Source of the DNA: Bromus sterilis
Lineage: Eukaryota; Streptophyta; Magnoliopsida; Poales; Poaceae
NCBI GenBank assembly: GCA_950022295.1
Contig: OX465595.1
Coordinates: 67,540,770-67,604,769 of the forward strand
Length of the DNA stretch: 64,000 bases
Reading direction: 5' to 3'
The position numbers and the translations under genes are program-made. Of this stretch, positions 60,191-64,000 are shown piece by piece. The notes beneath the pieces were generated by a model that searched no databases, was not told the origin of the DNA, and saw only the letters and a list, made by a program, of their open reading frames with translations. The stretch's first letter is position 1. Each line of letters opens with the position of its first letter.

Positions 60191-60962
60191 CTCATCTCCT
60201 CCCCTCCGTATTCTATTCCTCATCGTCGTCGTCTCTTGCCAACACTGACTGTCTTCGAATCCCCACCCCCTCCTCTCCTCTGCTCTGTTAACCCCTCGTG
60301 CTGTCTTTCATTGCGGGACTACGATCTTGCGCCGGTGCTGGCACTCTGTAATAAGCACGAGCGCTGCCGTCCGCCGTCCGGCGCATTGGATTAGGGTGTC
60401 CCAGGTGAGGATCTCTTCCGTTGAAATTTAGAATTTCAAAGTCCTAGGAATTTGTGAGGACGGCAAGTGAGGACGGCAATGGCTCTTGGTCGGAGGTAGG
60501 ATGCGTCTTCTTTATCTAGTCTTCCTAAGTCGTCCAATCTCCTCCCAACCAAACGGAACGCGATGTGCTCGAGGGCGGCATCCTCTCTTCTGAGATCTCC
60601 GCCGCCGGCTGCGGCCGTCCGGGAATTGGGGCTGCAAAAGCAAGGCTTTGCCGAGCTTTGTCTCGCTGTGCATGTCCCTCGATGCGGGTGAGATTTGGAT
60701 TTTAGTAGCGTGCAGAAAGTGGAAAAGATAAGAACTTTATTGAGTTCGCCCCCAGATTGGATCCAGGCGTGTGATTTCTTCCTGTAACTGTTCAAAAATA
60801 ATCCGAGTTAAACACAGTGTCTTTGTGTCAGATTTTTGTTGGTTTCAGTACTAGATTCTGCTTTTCTGTGTTCGATATGTTGATTGAGAAAAGGAGTTTG
60901 TTTGACAGGTTTGAAAGGCTGAAGTCCTATTTGTTGGAAAAGGCTCGCCATACAGTTAGGAC
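60191..60962 (+). other. 5' leader of LCB1 with one intron
   Basis: A CT-rich leader exon ends at 60403 (GTGTCCCAG/GTGAGG). The acceptor is at 60907-60908 (TTTGACAG/GTTTG), giving an intron of about 505 bp. The remaining 54 leader bases run to the ATG at 60963. The transcript start is only guessed, near the CT-rich start at 60190-60230. Confidence 0.6.
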
Positions 60963-61469
60963 ATGGACATGGCATTGCCTATTGTGAATGCCACCACGGC
61001 AGTGCTGGCTCGTGTCTCAGCTGCATTCAACACTCCTCTTGCCGGTGCGGTCGTCTTCGGGGTTCATATCGATGGTAAACCTCTTCTACCCCTCAACAAA
61101 TTATGTGTGATTTTATGATGGTGATGGTATGGTGTAGTTTTTTGACATCTTGAGGTGGTGTCATTTATCAGGTCACTTGGTTGTTGAAGGACTTCTTATT
61201 GCCGTCATAGTGTTTCAGCTTTCCAGGAAGAGCTACAAACCTCCGAAGAAGCCACTTAGCGAAAAGGTAGAGTGATTTTCTTGTCCTTTGTTCACAGTTT
61301 GTTCATGTCACTAAGTATTGATTTTTGTGATCGCTTTATGATTTTTTTTGTAACAGTTTGCTTTTTAATCTCCACAGGAGGTTGATGAGCTATGTGATGA
61401 ATGGGAACCAGAACCTTTATGTCCTCCAATCAAGGAGGGGTCCCACATTGACCCACCAATCTTGGAAAG
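60963..61469 (+). CDS. LCB1: Serine palmitoyltransferase subunit 1, N-terminal three exons
   Basis: LCB1 pairs with the PLP-bearing LCB2 in the endoplasmic reticulum membrane to condense serine with palmitoyl-CoA, the first step of sphingolipid synthesis. The coding exons are 60963-61075, 61172-61266 and 61378-61469. All have GT-AG borders and matching phases, giving 100 codons. The start MDMALPIVN fits grass LCB1. A hydrophobic segment at about residues 40-54 (LVVEGLLIAVIVFQL) is the membrane helix. It is followed by the family-specific RKSYKPPKKPL and ELCDEWEPEPL blocks. The family is usually about 480 residues, so about four fifths is missing. The last donor (AG/GTTTGTG at 61470) looks normal, but no fourth exon is seen in the next 2.5 kb. 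The gene is therefore either TE-expanded and continues to the right, or truncated. Confidence 0.88.
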
Positions 61470-61624
61470 GTTTGTGTGGCCTATTGATTTGTTGATTTGG
61501 AACGGTATTTTAAAATTTATTTTTCTGTACAAGGAAGTTTAACCAATGTGCCCTCCTATAAATTTTACGAATAACTGTAAACTCCCTAGCGTTAGCATTG
61601 CTCTATCTAAAGTACTTCCTACCA

Positions 61625-61788
61625 CTGTTTTTGAGTCGAACGACTAGTCGCGACTAGTTGTCGACGAGTCGTAAAAGAATGCCGACTCAACAGAATGTCG
61701 ACTAGTCGACTGGTCGCGACTAGTCACAACTGCAGGGTCGACTATTCAAGAGTCGCTACCTCATATGGACTTGTCGACTCAAAAACCT
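61625..61788. mobile_element. MITE in the third coding intron of LCB1
   Basis: A 164-bp insert is flanked by 12-base direct repeats TACTTCCTACCA (61613-61624 and 61789-61800). The ends share the inverted repeat GTTTTTGAGTCG. The interior is dense in ACTAGTCG/CGACTAGT words that can fold back. The size, TIR and TSD over 8 bases suggest a hAT- or Mutator-type MITE. Confidence 0.8.
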
Positions 61789-61800
61789 TACTTCCTACCA

Positions 61801-62232
61801 TTGAATATCTTGTGTTTCCTTTTCCTCGGTTACTGTTTAAGTATTTACAAAAGAAATAAGAAAACAGTGGAAGAGGTACTCTCACAGTAGTATCTGCAGA
61901 TGATATAATTTTGTTTGGTTAGGGAATCTCCAACGCTGATCCCTAAAACGAACGCCACATCTGTTCGCGGACAGGGGGGGCAGTCCGCGGACATTGATGC
62001 GGGAGCCGGCCATCCAACCTTGGCCGCAAACATTTCAACCGAAATACTGCAAATTCGCACAATTTTTAACAAACTAGACGGATTTCATTCAACTATAAAT
62101 TGGATGATATTTCGTCCTTCCAACTATTAAAATTTAAAACTGATAAAACTAATAGTAACCATGGATGGTGACCTCGCAAGCATGGCCGAGCTGCCCCGGA
62201 GCACCTCCGCCGCCTTTCGTGTCGTCATCATC
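61801..62232. other. Intron sequence with possible further repeat
   Basis: No LCB1 exon is seen. GAATCTCCAACGCTGATCCC with CGCGGACAG...CCGCGGAC (about 61923-61998) resembles the ends of small GC-rich transposons common in cereals. The right part (62130-62232) appears to belong to the antisense fragment described below. Confidence 0.4.
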
Positions 62233-63990
62233 GGATGCGTTTGGTTGCTAGGCTATCCCTTCTTGGGATAGGGATAGCCATATTTTGAAGGGATGCCATC
62301 TGTTTGGTTCATAGGCGAGCTGGGATGGAGATGGATATGATCTGCCAGATACTTGGAATATTCTCTTGAAATCAGGCTATGCAGAACCGCGAAAAAGTCG
62401 CGGACATGGCCATCCCTGCGAGCGCTACGACAAACGCGAAACGTTTTCCGCGGCCTCCTCGTTCCCTCGCTCGCCTACCGGCCTTCTCTATCTCTTTCCC
62501 CTTTCCATCTCTCCAGTGGTGGCGCTGAACATCGGGCGCGAGGAAGGAGGTGGGTGCGCAACGGTCGGCGGTCGGCATCTCTCCTTCATCTTCCTCCTTG
62601 CCATCTCCCGTCTCCCTCTTTTCTCCTCTCTTCCCGCTCGAGCTGCGAGTCAACGGAGGTAATTTTAACCTGCCGGTGTGTTGTCTCCTGCCGGTGCTTG
62701 TGTGTTGTACTGGTGTGCGTGGTTGATCTTTGCTTTTGTGTGTTGCTTGCAACAATTCATAGGCGATATGGAAGACATCAACCAGATCTTCTTTCTCCTT
62801 GATTTTCTCCCGATTCAAAGGCTATCCCTATTATGTTTCATCCATGGAACCAAACAAAACATGGGCTAACCACAATCTTTCAACCAAACAGAAAAAAGGA
62901 TATCCCTAACCGGCTGGATAGGGATACCCATAACCAACCTAGCATGTCCCTTGAACCAAACACATCCATCGCCGTCCTTCCAACGCCGGAAGGGCTTGGG
63001 GTCGCGACAACTCTTTCGGCCAACCCCTGCCGCTCGCGGTGGAGAATATCGTACTCCTCCAATGTGTGCACGGCGGCCTCGGCAACGGTCGATCTTGCCC
63101 TTGGCACTTTCGGAGACCGCAGCGTCGCTGAGGGACCACTCCTTACCCATCTTCCTGATCTGCGGCGGAGGCGTCACCTCAGCATCTCCGCCGTGGTGAG
63201 TGAACGATCGCGGGCCTAGACCTCCGTGAGGTTCTTGTCGGCGAGGACCCAGGCGGGCGCCTCGTCGGAGTGGGCAAAGGCAGAGCGGCACGCCTTGTTG
63301 CATGGTCCTTTCACATCTCCTACCTGGCCACCCTCTCCTCTGCTGAGGCCTGGACCTCTGCGATGAGGAGTCGTCGCCGCGACCAAGGTAGTGTAGAAGT
63401 CGGCCGCACGCCTTCGCGATTGGTGGCGGCAGCTCCTCCTTGATGGTCTTGCCGAGCCAATTCTGGCGCGGCGGCGGCGCAAGTGCCGCGTGGTTGAACA
63501 CCGCGTAGGTGCTAGCCGTCAGCGACATCGGATCGTCCTTGACGCGGAGTTTGATCTGGACCTCCCGGTTGTGGTAGATCGGGGGCAGCGATGTGCGCTC
63601 CGTCTTCACGCGACAGAGAGGCGGTAGCAAGAAGGGGTGCTCCGCCTTGACAACGTGACGAAGAGGAGATGGTGGCACTGGGCCGTTATCGTATCAGACT
63701 GATCGCTGGATAGCCTCCTTCATTTGCGATGCGAACTCCTCGGCGTCTGGGCAGCGTCAACGAGGAGATGCGACTGTGGTTTCTGGTCCTCCTCGTCATT
63801 GGATGAGAGGACTCTCATTGCCGAAGGAGCTGGGCACCGTGGAGGAGGAAGGTCCCGGAGATCGCCGCCGCCGCCTCCAGGATCCTGATGAAGATCTGTC
63901 TTCACTGCCGCCGCCGGCCGATGTGGAGAACCAGGACTTCGTCATGGAGATCAGGGATGGTGGATCGAGCGGAGAAGGAGCGGAGAGAGG
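62130..63990 (-). pseudogene. Antisense protein-coding fragment, unrecognised
   Basis: I do not recognise the protein. On the minus strand an ATG-bearing stretch from about 63945 and an open frame at 63678-63229 show repeated [VI]K.E words (HVVKAEH, CRVKTER, TIKEEL), a sumoylation-like pattern. Later DNA (about 63110-62968) encodes RARSTVAEAAVHTLEEYD in another frame. That second frame continues across the TIR element when one ATC copy is removed. Stops and frame changes elsewhere mark it as degraded. It may be a gene or transposon-carried fragment; its position inside an LCB1 intron is inferred. Confidence 0.4.
62233..62967. mobile_element. 735-bp TIR element
   Basis: The ends are GGATGCGTTTGGTT (left) and, inverted, GGATGTGTTTGGTT (right), with internal inverted copies of GGATAGGGATA. 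The flanks carry ATC on both sides (62230-62232 and 62968-62970). No transposase is seen, so it is non-autonomous; the GTTTGGTT end and 3-bp TSD suggest a PIF/Harbinger-like group. A GC-rich interior has only composition-driven frames. Confidence 0.65.
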
Positions 63991-64000
63991 CGTGGTTTGG

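Overview
The window is plant nuclear DNA, almost certainly from a Triticeae grass (wheat, goatgrass or barley group). That rests on its nested Ty3/Gypsy, Ty1/Copia, CACTA and LARD-type LTR sequences of Triticeae character, 5-bp target-site duplications (TSDs), GT-AG introns, and a grass-like LCB1 gene start at the right edge. No bacterial operons, rRNA, tRNA or CRISPR were seen. Family names such as Maximus, Sabrina/WHAM or Sukkula are recalled from motifs, not from a database search.

Layout, left to right. (1) 1-13308: the 3' part of a Tat-lineage Gypsy element (5' LTR outside the window). Its gag-pol is broken, its 3' LTR is at 12472-13308, and between them lies an antisense gene with six exons that splice in phase into an open frame of about 1200 codons. 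(2) 13309-15294 and 33506-33780: element A, an Athila-like Gypsy element whose 3' LTR is split by (3) 15295-33505, a Maximus-like (Sirevirus) Copia array with the order LTR, internal region, LTR, truncated internal region. (4) 33781-36395: element C, an Athila-like element on the minus strand (LTR, primer site, gag). (5) 36396-37065 and 49864-52032: the 5' part of a minus-strand CACTA transposon. Its TNP2 gene is split by (6) 37066-49863, a complete non-autonomous Athila-like element B with TSD CTCGC, which itself carries a LARD-like solo LTR at 41077-45413. (7) 52033-53117: the 3' part of a further Athila-like LTR (D). (8) 53387-58350: a second LARD-like solo LTR with TSD TGTCG. (9) 58356-64000: lower-copy, genic DNA with the first three coding exons of LCB1 (serine palmitoyltransferase subunit 1), then a MITE, a TIR element and an antisense gene fragment in what should be the third coding intron.

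The junctions imply this insertion order: D received CACTA; CACTA received B and C; C received A; A received the Tat element and the Copia array; B and the D flank each received a LARD LTR. The left window edge would then lie five insertions deep. The only conventional host gene recognised is LCB1. Reading frames are mostly decayed, so the antisense Tat gene, which remains open through six exons, is the most unusual coding feature.
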